Shown here piece after piece: positions 5,223 to 5,381 of a DNA stretch of 5,381 bases. This DNA is from Bifidobacteriaceae bacterium (GTDB taxonomy: Bacteria > Actinomycetota > Actinomycetes > Actinomycetales > WQXJ01). How positions within the stretch are numbered: position 1 is the stretch's first letter; each line of letters starts with the position of its first letter. Made by a program: the position numbers and the translations under genes. A model generated the notes under the pieces. That model did no database searches, was not told the DNA's origin, and saw only the letters and a program-made list of their open reading frames with translations. The stretch spans positions 1 through 5,381 of the forward strand of contig JAITJY010000428.1 of the NCBI GenBank assembly GCA_031278675.1. Direction: 5' to 3'.

Positions 5223-5267
5223 ATTTGGCGAACCGCCGCCGAAAGGTCATCGCTGACCGTGCCAAAT
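5223..5267 (-). promoter_or_regulatory. Structured leader of the cytochrome transcript, with GNRA-capped hairpin
   Basis: In minus-strand RNA sense, ATTTGGC (5267-5261) pairs perfectly with GCCAAAT (5229-5223), closing a 45-base element. Inside it GGTCA-GCGA-TGACC (5258-5245) forms a 5-bp hairpin with a GCGA (GNRA-type) tetraloop, followed by a GGCGGCGG-containing strand. The element lies between the candidate start of transcription and the ribosome binding site. It matches no riboswitch family I recognise. It may be a regulatory or stabilising leader, or an inverted-repeat operator. Confidence 0.4.
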
Positions 5268-5288
5268 CATTGTCGTTCCGCCGCAAAC

Positions 5289-5317
5289 ACCCTATAGGTA
5301 GCTGACCACGCGGACAA
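5289..5317 (-). promoter_or_regulatory. Candidate promoter for the cytochrome gene
   Basis: Read on the minus strand, TTGTCC (5317-5312) and TAGGGT (5294-5289) are 17 bases apart. TANNNT -10 boxes such as TAGGGT are typical of actinobacterial housekeeping promoters. The implied start near 5282 gives a leader of about 85 bases. An inverted repeat TCTGT-CTC-ACAGA (5321-5333) lies directly upstream of the -35, where an activator could bind. Confidence 0.5.
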
Positions 5318-5320
5318 GTG

Positions 5321-5333
5321 TCTGTCTCACAGA
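5321..5333. repeat. Inverted repeat TCTGT-CTC-ACAGA upstream of the cytochrome promoter
   Basis: Perfect 5-bp arms surround a 3-base centre, ending four bases upstream of the candidate -35 box. The position suits an activator site. Arms this short occur by chance, so this is only a lead. The rest of 5334-5381 shows no gene or site I can support. Confidence 0.25.
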
Positions 5334-5381
5334 TCGGGCACCCGCGCTGAATCGGCCGCCAGGTGGCCAAACTGACCGCAA

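Noticed and set aside
4474..5256. 260-residue open frame on the + strand, longer than the cytochrome it overlaps
   Set aside because: It is antisense to a frame with five heme motifs, a membrane helix and a good ribosome binding site; its translation shows no domain and reflects GC-rich codon bias.
1..5381. tRNA, rRNA, CRISPR array, insertion sequence ends or transposase
   Set aside because: I looked for spaced direct repeats, cloverleaf-like segments and terminal inverted repeats with flanking duplications and found none.

Overview
The window reads as accessory-type DNA from a high-GC Gram-positive bacterium, most likely an anaerobic or facultatively anaerobic actinomycete (Actinomycetota). 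The clues are the GC-rich coding sequence with strong third-position G/C bias, a DUF222-style HNH nuclease C-terminus at the left edge, Tat-exported lipoprotein flavoproteins, and a multiheme cytochrome whose C-terminal pattern (NPH..H....C.ECH..H..S...C.QCH.DA..P.GW) I recall from Coriobacteriia-type respiratory loci such as Eggerthella. The genus cannot be read from the sequence.

Layout, left to right. Positions 1-330 hold the 3' end of an HNH endonuclease gene (+). Positions 331-495 are a convergent spacer with a strong 14-bp stem-loop. Positions 496-2172 (-) encode a Tat lipoprotein of the FAD_binding_2 (fumarate reductase flavoprotein-like) superfamily. Positions 2173-2709 are a 537-bp divergent control region with no convincing gene; it contains a perfect 20-bp palindrome, a candidate promoter for each neighbour and a leader rich in inverted repeats. 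Positions 2710-4395 (+) encode a second, divergent paralogue with the same Tat/lipobox head. Positions 4396-4440 are a short convergent spacer made largely of a G-quadruplex-type G-run array. Positions 4441-5196 (-) encode a membrane-anchored NapC/NrfH-like cytochrome with five CXnCH motifs, two of them with unusual spacing. Positions 5197-5381 are its promoter and a structured leader with a GNRA-capped hairpin.

Proposed working (inference): the cytochrome takes electrons from menaquinol at the outer face of the membrane and passes them to one or both lipid-anchored flavoproteins, which would reduce an unidentified small organic acceptor outside the cytoplasm. Both flavoproteins appear to lack the arginine and histidine residues that fumarate reductases use for dicarboxylate binding and proton transfer, so fumarate is not the expected substrate. 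The general type of system, a flavin reductase plus a small multiheme quinol dehydrogenase, is known. The substrate, the pairing of two dissimilar reductases around one control region and the unusual heme motifs are the points worth following.
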